This document shows positions 48,435 through 57,574 of a stretch of 64,000 nt of DNA, piece by piece; the stretch's first letter is position 1; each line of letters opens with the position of its first letter. This DNA comes from Vibrio parahaemolyticus. Lineage in GTDB: Bacteria; Pseudomonadota; Gammaproteobacteria; Enterobacterales; Vibrionaceae. The stretch spans positions 2,356,001 through 2,420,000 of the forward strand of contig NZ_UHIL01000001.1 in the NCBI RefSeq assembly GCF_900460535.1, given 5' to 3'. Under the pieces are notes generated by a model. The model searched no databases. It was given only the letters and a program-made list of their open reading frames with translations, and had not been told where the DNA came from. The translations under genes were made by a program, and so were the position numbers.

Positions 48435-48890
48435 CTATTTTTCCCAGCGCTGCGCTGCTTGATGATCGGTGTCGCGCGATTCAATCCAACGATCTTCGTT
48501 AGTTGTGCGCTCTTTTTTCCAAAACGGTGCTTTGGTTTTCAGGTAGTCCATAATGAACTCGCACGCATCAAATGCCGCGCCGCGATGCGCACTAGAAACG
48601 CCCACAAATACAATTTGGTCGCCGCTGTCCATATCACCCACACGATGAATCACGCGCACGCCAAGCAGAGGCCAGCGAGCTTCAGCTTCATCACAAATAT
48701 CGCTCAAGCTCTTTTCCGTCATGCCCGGATAATGCTCTAGGTGCAGGCCAATCACGTTGTCACCAAGGTTCATATCTCTGACTTTACCGATAAAGGTCAC
48801 GACCGCACCAGCAGCAGTGCCTTCCGACAAGCGTTGATATTCTTGATCAACAGAAAAGTCTTCAACTTGTACAGAAACACGAGGATCCAT
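48435..48890 (-). CDS. moaE: Molybdopterin synthase catalytic subunit MoaE
   Basis: MoaE is the large subunit of molybdopterin synthase; with MoaD it adds two sulfurs to cyclic pyranopterin monophosphate. The 151 residues contain GAVVTFIGKVRDMN, LHLEHYPGMTEKSL and the lysine region FIMDYLKTKAPFWKKE with the conserved catalytic lysines. It starts one base after moaD, so the two are translated together. Last gene of the operon. Confidence 0.97.
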   Translation of the reverse strand: MDPRVSVQVEDFSVDQEYQRLSEGTAAGAVVTFIGKVRDMNLGDNVIGLHLEHYPGMTEKSLSDICDEAEARWPLLGVRVIHRVGDMDSGDQIVFVGVSSAHRGAAFDACEFIMDYLKTKAPFWKKERTTNEDRWIESRDTDHQAAQRWEK

Positions 48891-48891
48891 C

Positions 48892-49149
48892 TTAGCCTCC
48901 CGTTACCGGTGGGAAAAACGCGACTTCGTCACCCGCTTTTACTTGTGTATCCAGTGGAACGATCGATTGGTTCACTGCAGCAAGCAGCTTGCCTGGCTCA
49001 AGCGCCAAATCCCACTTGCCTGCTTTTTCTGCGCCCGCTTCGACAAGATGTGCGCGAACGGCTTCGACCGTATCGAACTGGCCGTCCAAATCAACGCTGT
49101 CGATACCCACTAGCTCGCGGGTTTGAGCAAAGAAAAGTACTTTAATCAT
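48892..49149 (-). CDS. moaD: Molybdopterin synthase sulfur carrier subunit MoaD
   Basis: MoaD is the small ubiquitin-like subunit whose C-terminal Gly-Gly is converted to a thiocarboxylate that donates sulfur. The 85 residues end in [10 protein letters not shown], with the required Gly-Gly tail, and show the beta-grasp pattern. The start overlaps the moaC stop by four bases and the stop lies one base before moaE. Confidence 0.97.
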
Positions 49150-49625
49150 GATTCCGCCTTGAAATGTCCAGATTTGCCACCCGTCTTCTCTAATAGACGA
49201 ACTTGACCAATGACCATGTCTTTTTGTACTGCTTTACACATATCGTAAATCGTTAGTGCAGCGACGGAAGCTGCAGTGAGCGCTTCCATTTCGACACCAG
49301 TTTTACCCGCAAGTTTACATACAGACTCGATGCGAACTTTGTTTTCTGCTTCGATAGCTTCCAGTTGAACTTCAACTTTAGAAAGCAGTAGCGGATGACA
49401 AAGTGGAATCAAATCCCATGTTTTCTTCGCTGCTTGAATACCAGCAATACGAGCCGTTGCGAACACATCACCTTTGTGGTGCTGGCCAGAGACAATCAGT
49501 TGCAAGGTTTCTGGAGCCATGTGTACAAATGCTTCAGCGCGAGCTTCACGCACGGTTTCTGCTTTTGCAGACACATCGACCATGTTCGCTTCGCCAGATG
49601 CATTAATGTGTGTAAATTGGGTCAT
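49146..49625 (-). CDS. moaC: Cyclic pyranopterin monophosphate synthase MoaC
   Basis: MoaC acts after MoaA and rearranges its product to cyclic pyranopterin monophosphate. The 159 residues have [19 protein letters not shown] at the N-terminus, the [14 protein letters not shown] motif (about 76-90) with conserved His, and [23 protein letters not shown]. Length and motifs match E. coli MoaC. It follows moaB by 26 bases. Confidence 0.97.
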
Positions 49626-49651
49626 TGTTTTTCCTTCGCTTTTAGGAAAGG

Positions 49652-50164
49652 TTATACAGATAGGTGTGGCATGAAGTTACAAGGGCGATGACTTGCATCC
49701 AACTGCTGTTTAATAATTTTTGTCCAGCCTGTACGACACGCACCCGTTGAACCTGGCATTGCGAAGATCACGGTGTGGTTAGCAAAACCTGCAATCGCAC
49801 GAGACTGAATAGTAGACGTACCGATCTCTTCATACGACACCATACGGAACAACTCACCAAAGCCTTCAACTTCTTTATCAAATAGAGGCTTAAGTGCTTC
49901 TGGCGTGCTATCGCGTGAGGTAAAACCTGTACCGCCAGTGATCATGATCGCTTGGATGTTTTCATCGGCAATCCATTGAGAAACGATCGCGCGGATCTTG
50001 TACATGTCATCAATAACGATTTGTTTGTCTACTACGTTGTGACCCGCTTCTTGAGCGTGTTCAACAAGGTAACGACCAGAGGTATCGTTTTCTTCAGTAC
50101 GTGTGTCAGATACCGTTAGAACGGCAATATTTGCAGGTTGAAATTTGCTTTCAGCGTGACCCAT
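49652..50164 (-). CDS. moaB: Molybdenum cofactor biosynthesis protein MoaB
   Basis: MoaB is a MogA/MoeA-fold protein that in some organisms adenylylates molybdopterin. The 170 residues contain [17 protein letters not shown] (about 92-108), the conserved TGG-x-D loop, and [14 protein letters not shown] near the C-terminus. The same pattern occurs in MogA, but the operon position after moaA and the length favour MoaB. It starts 101 bases after moaA. Confidence 0.94.
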
Positions 50165-50265
50165 TTGTTCACCTATTCTCTAAATTAGCTTTGATACGCT
50201 TGGTATCGATTCGGAAAAAGTTAGAGCCAGCTTAGCACCAAGCTCTCTCTAAAAATTGAATAAAG

Positions 50266-51255
50266 TTAGCCGCCGATAGACGCAAGATGCGGCGTCATAC
50301 CAGTATTGCCATCGTGTAAGAAGTGGCTTACGGACTTTGTTTGCAGCTGCGATTGGATACGTTCAATCAACTCATTTTCTTGGTCATCACGCTCCAACAA
50401 ATCACGCAGTTCCACGCCATGTTCACCAAACAAACAAAGGTGCAGCTTACCCAGCGCAGAAACACGCAGACGGTTACAGCTTTCACAAAAGTCTTTTTCA
50501 TAAGGCATGATAAGACCAATTTCACCTTTGTAATCTGGGTGAACAAACACCTGAGCGGGGCCATCATTGTGCGAACGCACTTTCAGTAACCAGCCGTTCG
50601 CAATCAGTTGATTACGAATCGCAACACCAGAAACATGATGCTTTGAAAATAGGTCATCCATCTCGCCCGTTTGCATTAGCTCAATAAAGCGCAATTGGAT
50701 TGGACGATCTTTGATCCAGTTAAGAAATGCGGGTAGCTCGTGATGGTTCAGATCTTTCATCAACACCACATTAACTTTGACCTGCTCATAACCGACTTCG
50801 AACGCACGCTCGATACCATTCATGACTTCAGTGAACTTATTTTCACCAGTAATCTGATGGAACATTCGAGGGTCGAGGCTATCTACACTCACGTTGATGT
50901 TTGTTAAACCGGCTTCACGCCAGTCTGCAACTTGCTTCGCCATTCTGTAGCCGTTGGTCGTCGTCGCCACCTTTTTGATGCCTGGCGTCGTTGCGACAGA
51001 ATGAATGATGTCAGGGAAATCTTTGCGCAAGCTTGGCTCACCGCCAGTAATGCGCACTTTTGACGTGCCACAATCAGCAAACGCTTTTACGACCCGTTTG
51101 ATTTCAGGAAGAGATAAAAAAGACGAGTTTTTGTTGCCCGATGGTTTGTAACCATCAGGAAGGCAATAGGTACATTTGAAATTACATACGTCGGTCACAG
51201 ACAGACGCAAGTAATAAAACTTACGATGAAATTTGTCTTCGAATTGTTGCGCCAC
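50266..51255 (-). CDS. moaA: GTP 3',8-cyclase MoaA
   Basis: MoaA is a radical-SAM enzyme that starts molybdopterin synthesis by rearranging GTP. The 329 residues begin with a GTG at 51253-51255 preceded by GGAAAGG, matching E. coli MoaA in length. The SAM cluster is bound by CNFKCTYC (about 24-31), the second cluster by cysteines in [18 protein letters not shown] (about 255-270), and the protein ends in Gly-Gly, needed for activity. The ribosome site is part of the predicted Moco riboswitch. First gene of moaABCDE. Confidence 0.96.
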   Translation of the reverse strand: MAQQFEDKFHRKFYYLRLSVTDVCNFKCTYCLPDGYKPSGNKNSSFLSLPEIKRVVKAFADCGTSKVRITGGEPSLRKDFPDIIHSVATTPGIKKVATTTNGYRMAKQVADWREAGLTNINVSVDSLDPRMFHQITGENKFTEVMNGIERAFEVGYEQVKVNVVLMKDLNHHELPAFLNWIKDRPIQLRFIELMQTGEMDDLFSKHHVSGVAIRNQLIANGWLLKVRSHNDGPAQVFVHPDYKGEIGLIMPYEKDFCESCNRLRVSALGKLHLCLFGEHGVELRDLLERDDQENELIERIQSQLQTKSVSHFLHDGNTGMTPHLASIGG

Positions 51256-51256
51256 G

Positions 51257-51370
51257 GAACACCTTTCCAAACACGGGAGGCATGGCCATTTCCAATCATG
51301 CCCTTGTGACAGTATGTCACTGGCTCAAAATGCTTATCCTCAGACTTAGCATAGTGAGCTCGGAGTTATG
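51257..51370 (-). promoter_or_regulatory. Molybdenum-cofactor (Moco) riboswitch upstream of moaA
   Basis: On the minus strand the leader of moaA starts with ACTCCGAGC and ends with GCCTCCCGTGTTTGGAAAGG immediately before the GTG start. These end segments match those I recall from the E. coli moaA leader, the prototype Moco RNA motif, including the CCTCCCG...GGAAAGG that pairs with or hides the ribosome site. When cofactor binds, translation would be blocked. The middle stem (GGCATGATTGG...CCATGCC) is also plausible. I judged this from memory, not by a covariance search. Confidence 0.8.
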
Positions 51371-51550
51371 GCAACCAGAGGGATAACCCCTGATAGCTTT
51401 GCGGAGTAAAATACTTAATATTTGTAATGGAATCCAGACTTGAGTGATAAAAAACTCTCTAGAGACACAAATTACCGCTTAGTGAGTACCGTTAGGACAC
51501 TCATTAAGTTAAATTGTAGCCGTTTTTTACAAGATTATTAGAAGAACGTA

Positions 51551-52444
51551 ATGAATATCTATACGGATAAGAAAGTGGTCGCTGTTGGCGGTGGTCATGG
51601 CTTAGGTCGAATGTTAGCCGCTTTAAAAGACTTTGGCAGCAATGCTACGGGCATTGTTGCCACAACCGACAATGGTGGTTCAACTGGGCGTATTCGTCAC
51701 TGCCAAGGTGGCATCGCTTGGGGAGACACCAGAAACTGCATCAACCAGCTAATCACTGAACCATCTATCAGTTCGATGATGTTCGAATACCGCTTTAAAG
51801 GTACGGGAGAGCTGGACGGCCACAACCTTGGCAATTTGATGCTAACAGCATTGGATAACTTGTCGGTTCGACCGCTGGATGCAATCAATCTGATCCGAAA
51901 CATGCTTAAGGTTGATGTCAATATTCTGCCAATGTCAGAGCACCCTTCGGATTTGTCTGCGCTTTCAGTGAACGGTCAATGGGTCACAGGTGAAACCAAT
52001 GTGGATGAGATGGAAACCGACTTACGTCGCTTAGATCTTTCACCAGAAGTTCCAGCCACTAAAGAAGCCGTTACTGCTCTGGCAGAAGCCGATGCAATCA
52101 TTCTTGGCCCAGGCAGTTTCCTCACCAGTATTATGCCGCCACTGTTATTGCCTGAGCTGGGCAAAGCCATTGCAGCAAACCGAAAAGCGAAGGTGATATT
52201 CGTCGCTAACCTCAGCCCTGAATACGGCCCAGCAGGTCGAATGTCGATGGCGCAAAAGCTGGAATGGTGTGAACGTGCGTGCCAAGGACGAAGAATCGAT
52301 GTCGTCCTTGCCGAAGAAACGGACCAGAAAGTGTTGGAACAATGGAACGTCGTTACCGAATCATTAGCCTCAACCAACCGAGATTGGCGTCACGACCGAG
52401 ATAAGTTGAAAGCAGCGATAGAAAACCAACTACTCACTAAGTAG
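51551..52444 (+). CDS. yvcK: YvcK family UDP-sugar-binding protein
   Basis: YvcK/YbhK proteins have a CofD-like fold and in Bacillus bind UDP-GlcNAc and influence carbon metabolism and cell shape. The 297 residues show VVAVGGGHGLGRMLAALK at the N-terminus, TTDNGGSTGRIR and GDTRNCIN loops, LDGHNLGNLMLTAL, and ILGPGSFLTSIMPPLL. The E. coli name is ybhK, also next to moaA. Function in vibrios is not established. Confidence 0.9.
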   Translation: MNIYTDKKVVAVGGGHGLGRMLAALKDFGSNATGIVATTDNGGSTGRIRHCQGGIAWGDTRNCINQLITEPSISSMMFEYRFKGTGELDGHNLGNLMLTALDNLSVRPLDAINLIRNMLKVDVNILPMSEHPSDLSALSVNGQWVTGETNVDEMETDLRRLDLSPEVPATKEAVTALAEADAIILGPGSFLTSIMPPLLLPELGKAIAANRKAKVIFVANLSPEYGPAGRMSMAQKLEWCERACQGRRIDVVLAEETDQKVLEQWNVVTESLASTNRDWRHDRDKLKAAIENQLLTK

Positions 52445-52472
52445 CCACTTGAGACTGCCAACGTTGATACGA

Positions 52473-52501
52473 CAAAGCCCTTCCAATATGGAAGGGCTTT
52501 G
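52473..52501. terminator. Bidirectional terminator between yvcK and luxU
   Basis: CAAAGCCCTTCC-AATAT-GGAAGGGCTTTG is a perfect 12-bp stem between convergent genes, with T-rich tails on either strand. Confidence 0.9.
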
Positions 52502-52520
52502 TGTTTAAAAAGTAAAGACT

Positions 52521-52859
52521 TTATTGAGTCCAAGAGCGATACGCGTCGCGTGTTTCATTCAAGCGATCAAGCATAGTGTTAACCTCACTCCCCTGTTCAA
52601 CTAAATCACCAGATTTGGCTTTTTTATCGATAGACATCGCTAACTCACACAAACTGTCGGCTCCGAAACTCGCAGCACTGCTTTTTAGCGCATGGCTGAT
52701 CTCTTTCAAATACATTAAGCGCTCTGAACCTTCTAACTGCGACAAGTTGTCGATGTACGTATCCATCTCACCCAAAAAAATATCGAGCAAAACAGGCACG
52801 TTATCACTGCCGATTTCCATCGACAGTTCATCTATTTTTTGTTGATTCAATATCGTCAT
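52521..52859 (-). CDS. luxU: Quorum-sensing phosphorelay protein LuxU
   Basis: LuxU is the single-domain histidine phosphotransfer protein that shuttles phosphate between autoinducer sensor kinases and LuxO. The 112 residues form the Hpt four-helix bundle; the phosphorylated histidine is His56 in [15 protein letters not shown], equivalent to His58 of V. harveyi LuxU, whose N-terminus is two residues longer. It starts two bases after the luxO stop, with AAGGTG at the luxO end as ribosome site, so it is co-transcribed with luxO. Confidence 0.97.
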   Translation of the reverse strand: MTILNQQKIDELSMEIGSDNVPVLLDIFLGEMDTYIDNLSQLEGSERLMYLKEISHALKSSAASFGADSLCELAMSIDKKAKSGDLVEQGSEVNTMLDRLNETRDAYRSWTQ

Positions 52860-52861
52860 GC

Positions 52862-54265
52862 TTACACCTTCTGCCGCTCTTCTTTACCATTCCATGCTTG
52901 TAGTTTGCGGTAAATCGTTGACGGACTGACATCAAGATACCCAGCGGCTCTTGGAATATTGCCGTCACACGCCTCAATCGCTTGCTCAATCGCCATTTTC
53001 TCTGTCATCCATAGCGGCATGATCTCTGAAACAGTCATCGCTTTTGGCTCAATCAGTTTAGATACAGATGGCCTATCTAACGGTTGATTCAGCGGCGGTG
53101 GCAACATATCTAACGTAATTTCTTTGCCGTTGTTGAGCACCACGATATTGCGTAGTACGTTTTGTAGTTGTCGGACGTTACCCGGCCACTCATAACTGTT
53201 AAAGCGGTCAATCACTTCTTGAGAAAAGCGGACAAAGTTTTTGCCCTCTTCATGAGACATGTAGCCTAACAGTGAGTACGCAATTTCAATCACATCTTCA
53301 CCACGTTCGCGAAGAGGCGGAAGATGCAAAGGAATCACGTATAAACGGTAGTATAAGTCTTCGCGGAAACGCCCTTCTTGAACTTCTTTCCAAGGGTCTC
53401 GGTTGGTCGCACAAACGAAGCGCACGTCCACACTCTTCATTTTTGAAGAACCCACTTTCTGGAACGTACCGGTTTGGATGAATCGCAATAATTTGGTTTG
53501 TAAGTCCAAATCCATTTCACACAATTCATCGAGGAACAACGTGCCACCATCGGCTAACTCAGCGGCACCTTGACGGTCATTTGCCGCACCAGTAAATGCC
53601 CCTTTTACGTGACCAAATAGTTCACTTTTAATTAAGTCTTTAGGTATGGCTGCACAGTTGATGGCAATAAACGGCTTATCACCACGTTTGCTTGCAGCGT
53701 GGATGGCTTCTGCGCATACCTCTTTACCCGTACCACTTTCACCAGTAATAAAGATACTCGCTTTACTGCTAGCGACAGAGTCAATGGTGCGATAGACCTG
53801 CTGCATGGTTTGGCTGCTGCCGATAAAACCTTGGTAATTCTGATTACCCGGATTATCTGCTTCATTTTTTAGTTTAGTTGCTTTTCGAATTGCGTTGTTG
53901 ACCGTAACACGCAGACGGTCTGCTTCACACGGTTTGATCAAAAAGTCTTGAGAGCCATGACGCATCGCTTCTACCGCTGTATCGATAGAGCCATGAGCCG
54001 TCATGAAAATGATCGGCACATCTGGATGACTCTTTTTAACGGCATGCAAAACATCCATCCCCGTCATATCAGGCAGACGAAGATCAAGAAGAATAAGATC
54101 TGGAATTCGATGATTGAGACTTTCAATGGCATCTCTACCTGTACCGACAATATTAATGTCGATCCCTAACGGCGTGAGGTACGAGCGGTATAACGCCGCA
54201 ACCGATGCTGTATCCTCAACCATCAGAAGGTAACGAGATTTTTGGCCTTCAGTTTTTTGTTGCAT
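52862..54265 (-). CDS. luxO: Quorum-sensing sigma-54 response regulator LuxO
   Basis: LuxO is the quorum-sensing regulator that, when phosphorylated at low cell density, activates qrr genes with sigma-54. The 467-residue frame has a receiver domain with the phosphoacceptor Asp in [11 protein letters not shown], an AAA+ domain with Walker A GESGTGKE, the GAFTGA sigma-54 loop and [11 protein letters not shown], and a C-terminal Fis-type helix-turn-helix ([19 protein letters not shown]). Published LuxO numbering puts that Asp at 47, which corresponds to starting at the internal [12 protein letters not shown]; the upstream ATG adds 14 residues. I report the longer frame. Confidence 0.96.
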   Translation of the reverse strand: MQQKTEGQKSRYLLMVEDTASVAALYRSYLTPLGIDINIVGTGRDAIESLNHRIPDLILLDLRLPDMTGMDVLHAVKKSHPDVPIIFMTAHGSIDTAVEAMRHGSQDFLIKPCEADRLRVTVNNAIRKATKLKNEADNPGNQNYQGFIGSSQTMQQVYRTIDSVASSKASIFITGESGTGKEVCAEAIHAASKRGDKPFIAINCAAIPKDLIKSELFGHVKGAFTGAANDRQGAAELADGGTLFLDELCEMDLDLQTKLLRFIQTGTFQKVGSSKMKSVDVRFVCATNRDPWKEVQEGRFREDLYYRLYVIPLHLPPLRERGEDVIEIAYSLLGYMSHEEGKNFVRFSQEVIDRFNSYEWPGNVRQLQNVLRNIVVLNNGKEITLDMLPPPLNQPLDRPSVSKLIEPKAMTVSEIMPLWMTEKMAIEQAIEACDGNIPRAAGYLDVSPSTIYRKLQAWNGKEERQKV

Positions 54266-54313
54266 AACCTAGCTAATATTTTGTTGTGTTTTAAACAATA
54301 ATCGCATTACGCT

Positions 54314-54326
54314 TTGCATTTTGCAA
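54314..54326. promoter_or_regulatory. LuxO-binding palindrome between luxO and qrr1
   Basis: TTGCA-TTT-TGCAA exactly matches the LuxO recognition sequence TTGCA-W3-TGCAA described for vibrio qrr promoters. It lies 65 bases upstream of the qrr1 -24 element and 49 bases before the luxO start, so one site could both activate qrr1 and repress luxO. Confidence 0.85.
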
Positions 54327-54390
54327 ATAACATTAGCAAAGTTACGGTTAATGATAATAGAATCAAAAATGATATCAATAGGTTAAAAAG

Positions 54391-54406
54391 TGGCATAAAG
54401 CATGCT
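54391..54406 (+). promoter_or_regulatory. Sigma-54 promoter of qrr1
   Basis: TGGCAT-AAAGC-ATGCT fits the -24/-12 consensus TGGCAC-N5-TTGCW with the essential GG and GC correctly spaced. Transcription should start about 12 bases after the GC, at or near 54417, which matches the expected qrr1 5' end. Confidence 0.85.
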
Positions 54407-54416
54407 GATATATTAG

Positions 54417-54511
54417 CGACCCCTCGGGTCACCTAGCCAACTGACGTTGTTAGTGAACGATATGTTCACAAAACAAGCCAATAGACCCGACTGCCTATTG
54501 GCTTCTTTTTT
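54417..54511 (+). ncRNA. qrr1: Qrr1 quorum-regulatory small RNA
   Basis: This is the Hfq-dependent small RNA that LuxO makes at low cell density and that controls luxR-type, aphA and luxO messages. The RNA of about 95 bases starts with a GACCC-CTC-GGGTC hairpin, continues with the highly conserved CCTAGCCAACTGACGTTGTT core (the pairing region), an accessory hairpin around GTGAACGATATGTTCAC, and ends in GCCAATAG...CTATTGGC followed by TTCTTTTTT, the terminator. It is divergent from luxO, as in all vibrios, and has a sigma-54 promoter and LuxO box upstream. Confidence 0.96.
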
Positions 54512-54553
54512 GCCTATTCCAAGTATCTCTTTAGAAACAGCTTTTCGTGTTAA

Positions 54554-56584
54554 CTAGCTATTCGCGATGAATTGCGCACGCAGTTTTTCTATTTCATCAC
54601 GCTTCTCAGCCGCAAGCTCAAATTCCAGATCCTGAGCATGTTGGTACATCGCCGCTTCTAGTCGACTGATTTCCTTCTCCAATTGTTGTGGAGACATCAC
54701 TTCGTAAGTTTGAGATGGTTCAGCCACTTTAGACAGTGGCACTTGCTTAGTATTGCGTTGACGTTTGGACTTAGTAATGTCGCCCAATTCCATAATATCC
54801 TTGATATTACGTTTTAACGCTTGCGGCGTAATGCCCATTTTCTCGTTGTACGCTTGCTGCTTCTCACGACGACGATTTGTTTCATCCATCGCTTTTTTCA
54901 TCGATTTTGTAATGCTATCCGCATAGAGAATCGCTTTACCCTCAATGTTTCGTGCAGCACGACCTATCGTCTGAATGAGTGAACGTTCTGAACGCAAGAA
55001 ACCTTCTTTGTCGGCATCCAAAATTGCCACCAGCGAGACTTCCGGCATATCCAAACCTTCTCGAAGCAAGTTGATACCCACTAAGACATCGAACTCACCT
55101 AAGCGCAAATCTCGAATGATCTCGACGCGCTCTACCGTGTCGATGTCTGAGTGAAGATAACGAACACGAACATCATGCTCATGCAGATATTCCGTTAAAT
55201 CTTCCGCCATTCGTTTGGTCAGAGTCGTAACAAGAACACGTTCCTCTTTGGCGGCACGAATACGAATTTCAGACAATAGATCATCGACCTGAGTCGCGAC
55301 TGGTCGAACTTCGAGTATTGGATCCAGCAAGCCGGTAGGACGCACGACTTGATCCGCAATTTCACCTGCCGATTTCTCTAGCTCATAATTGCCCGGCGTT
55401 GCCGAGACGAAAATAGTTTGCGGAGCAAGAGACTCAAATTCTTCAAATTTTAGAGGACGGTTGTCCAACGCCGATGGTAAGCGGAAACCAAACTCAACCA
55501 GAGTTTCTTTACGTGAACGGTCACCTTTATACATCGCACCAATCTGCGGTACAGTCACGTGGGACTCATCGATGATAAGCAAACCATCATGAGGCAAGTA
55601 ATCGAACAAGGTTGGAGGCGGCTCACCCTCAGAACGACCACTGAGATAACGTGAGTAGTTTTCGATACCAGAGCAGAAACCGAGCTCATTCATCATCTCG
55701 ATATCAAACTGTGTACGCTGGCTAATGCGCTGCTCTTCTATTAGCTTGTTATTCTCTAGTAATTGTTTCTTGCGTACTTCGAGCTCAACTTTGATGCTTT
55801 CTATCGCTTCGAGAATACGGTCGCGGGGCGTCACGTAGTGCGTTTTCGGGTAAATCGTGTAACGCGGCAAATCTCTTTGTTTCACGACACCCGTCAATGG
55901 GTCAAACACACTGATACAATCCACTTCATCATCAAACATTTCAACACGGACAGCATCTTGGTCAGACTCGGCTGGGAATATGTCAATCACTTCGCCGCGA
56001 ACACGGAACTGACCGCGTTCAAAAGCGACATCATTACGCGAGTATTGGAGTTCCGCTAGGCGACGAAGCATGTCACGCTGATCGATCACGTCACCACGGC
56101 GTAAGTGCAGCATCATCTGTAAATACGACTCGGGATCACCCAAACCATAGATGGCCGAGACAGAAGCGACGATGATGGCATCTTTTCGTTCTAGTAAAGC
56201 TTTGGTGGCAGACAAACGCATTTGCTCAATGTGAGCGTTCACTGACGCATCTTTTTCAATAAAGGTGTCAGTTGTAGGTACGTACGCTTCTGGTTGGTAG
56301 TAGTCGTAGTAAGACACAAAATACTCGACCGCATTGTTAGGAAAGAACGATTTCATTTCCCCATACAACTGAGCCGCGAGGGTTTTATTTGGCGCCAGTA
56401 AAATTGCAGGACGCTGTGCTTGAGCAATCACATTCGCTAGCGTGAACGTTTTACCAGAACCCGTTACACCTAAAAGCGTCTGATGCGCCAACCCCGCATC
56501 TAAGCCTTCTAATAATTGCTTAATCGCGGTTGGCTGGTCACCTGATGGCTGATACTCAGAGACCAGTTCATAAACTTTACTCAT
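54554..56584 (-). CDS. uvrB: UvrABC excision nuclease subunit B
   Basis: UvrB is the helicase-like damage-verification subunit of nucleotide excision repair. The 676 residues have Walker A GVTGSGKT (about 40), the beta-hairpin [12 protein letters not shown] that probes DNA, the DESHVTVPQ motif, helicase motifs around QTIGRAARN and a C-terminal UVR domain ([20 protein letters not shown]), which contacts UvrC. The frame opens four codons earlier; the ATG at 56582-56584 follows GAGGAAGGG. A LexA-like box lies 57 bases upstream. Confidence 0.97.
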   Translation of the reverse strand: MSKVYELVSEYQPSGDQPTAIKQLLEGLDAGLAHQTLLGVTGSGKTFTLANVIAQAQRPAILLAPNKTLAAQLYGEMKSFFPNNAVEYFVSYYDYYQPEAYVPTTDTFIEKDASVNAHIEQMRLSATKALLERKDAIIVASVSAIYGLGDPESYLQMMLHLRRGDVIDQRDMLRRLAELQYSRNDVAFERGQFRVRGEVIDIFPAESDQDAVRVEMFDDEVDCISVFDPLTGVVKQRDLPRYTIYPKTHYVTPRDRILEAIESIKVELEVRKKQLLENNKLIEEQRISQRTQFDIEMMNELGFCSGIENYSRYLSGRSEGEPPPTLFDYLPHDGLLIIDESHVTVPQIGAMYKGDRSRKETLVEFGFRLPSALDNRPLKFEEFESLAPQTIFVSATPGNYELEKSAGEIADQVVRPTGLLDPILEVRPVATQVDDLLSEIRIRAAKEERVLVTTLTKRMAEDLTEYLHEHDVRVRYLHSDIDTVERVEIIRDLRLGEFDVLVGINLLREGLDMPEVSLVAILDADKEGFLRSERSLIQTIGRAARNIEGKAILYADSITKSMKKAMDETNRRREKQQAYNEKMGITPQALKRNIKDIMELGDITKSKRQRNTKQVPLSKVAEPSQTYEVMSPQQLEKEISRLEAAMYQHAQDLEFELAAEKRDEIEKLRAQFIANS

Positions 56585-56640
56585 ACCCTTCCTCAATCTT
56601 TACTGCCTTTACTACGTTAGGCTGTGTTACCACTTCTGCG

Positions 56641-56656
56641 CTGTATATATATACAC
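56641..56656. promoter_or_regulatory. LexA (SOS) box upstream of uvrB
   Basis: CTG-TATATATATA-CAC fits the LexA operator CTG-N10-CAG at all but the last base. It is 57 bases before the uvrB ATG, the usual position for SOS repression of this gene. Confidence 0.8.
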
Positions 56657-57008
56657 CTTAGTAAACGAAATCTATGCCTAAATGATTTTTCTCACTCATT
56701 GTTAATAATTTTTGTACTTTGTCTATATGGCTATAGCCTTATTCGAGTCGCTCTGATATAGTACTTCGCCCTAGTTGATAAACACTCCTCTAATATCAAC
56801 TTATAGTTTCCACAACTTTTCCCCAAAACTTCTCTAAAAAGCTCGTTATCCCCAAAAGCTCATCTTTTATCCACTTTGAATATTTTACCCACTCACTCAA
56901 TAAATCACTGTTTCATTTGCCTATTTTGCGCATAAAACTGACTAAAAATGCACACAAAACAAACCGCGTTGCATATGAGAGATCTTTACTCAGATCTCAT
57001 CAACACAC

Positions 57009-57031
57009 TTATCCACAATTTTAGTGGATAA
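57009..57031. repeat. Palindromic pair of DnaA-box-like sequences
   Basis: TTATCCACA (57009-57017) and the reverse of TTATCCACT (57023-57031) face each other across five bases, and the palindrome extends one base on each side (CTTATCCAC...GTGGATAAG). The first matches the strict DnaA consensus. It could bind DnaA or simply be a hairpin; there is no T run to call it a terminator. Confidence 0.5.
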
Positions 57032-57117
57032 GTAACTCTAGCCCTTTACTGGCAAGCACTACAAAAAAGTAAAGCGCTTTAAGCGCAATTTTTTCAAAAA
57101 AATGTATTTTTTTACTG

Positions 57118-57146
57118 TTGACACTAGTTTTAGTGCTCGGTAAGAT
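57118..57146 (+). promoter_or_regulatory. Sigma-70 promoter of tRNA-Asn
   Basis: A perfect -35 TTGACA (57118-57123), 17-base spacer and -10 TAAGAT (57141-57146) lie 25 bases before the tRNA. The strength fits a stable RNA gene. Confidence 0.85.
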
Positions 57147-57171
57147 TCTTCCCGCTTTCAAGCAAAGCAAT

Positions 57172-57247
57172 TCCCCCTTAGTTCAGTCGGTAGAACGGCG
57201 GACTGTTAATCCGTATGTCGCAAGTTCAAGTCTTGCAGGGGGAGCCA
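57172..57247 (+). tRNA. tRNA-Asn (anticodon GTT)
   Basis: A 76-base cloverleaf: acceptor arms TCCCCCT / AGGGGGA, D arm GTTCAGTCGGTAGAAC region, anticodon stem GCGGACTGTTAATCCGT with GTT, T arm GCAAGTTCAAGTCTTGC, and an encoded GCCA 3' end. The anticodon pairs with AAC and AAU (asparagine). Confidence 0.97.
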
Positions 57248-57574
57248 AATTCAAGAAAAAAGCTCAGTTGAAAAACTGAGCTTTTTTCGTTTTTAATCGT
57301 CAAAAAATCTGCTTAAAATTTCTATCCACTTGCTAAGTATCAGAGGCCAACTCAATCGTTCATATGGGCCACTCAGGATTCGCGCACTTTTCGTTAGCTC
57401 TCATTCCCCCAACAAATTATTCACCAAACTATTAATTCCGATACAAATTCATCTATCTAACTCACATTGACGGTTATTTTTCAGCCGTGTGTATAAAACC
57501 ACATCGTTCACTGGTTGTTATTGGTGTCACAAAACACGATAATATTGGGATCGGATTTTAAGAACGTAATAACT
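57248..57574. other. Gap between tRNA-Asn and rsxA
   Basis: It begins with the tRNA terminator and otherwise is AT-rich with no supported coding frame. It must contain the rsx operon promoter, which I cannot place with confidence. Confidence 0.5.
57256..57288 (+). terminator. tRNA-Asn terminator
   Basis: AAAAAAGCTCAGTT-GAAA-AACTGAGCTTTTTT, nine bases after the tRNA. Confidence 0.9.

Larger units (their letters stand above)
56585..57171. other. Gap between uvrB and tRNA-Asn, with DnaA-box-like repeats
   Basis: This 587-base AT-rich region has the uvrB promoter and LexA box at its left, the tRNA promoter at its right, and in between several TTATCCAC-like boxes: TTATCCCCA (56846-56854), TTATCCACT (56867-56875), TTATCCACA (57009-57017) and, on minus, TTATCCACT (57023-57031). 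The last two form a palindrome. There is also GAGATCT-6-AGATCTC at 56979-56998. No gene is supported. Confidence 0.55.

Noticed and set aside
56979..56998. GAGATCT-6-AGATCTC inverted repeat as a terminator
   Set aside because: No T run follows on either strand and neither neighbouring gene ends there.
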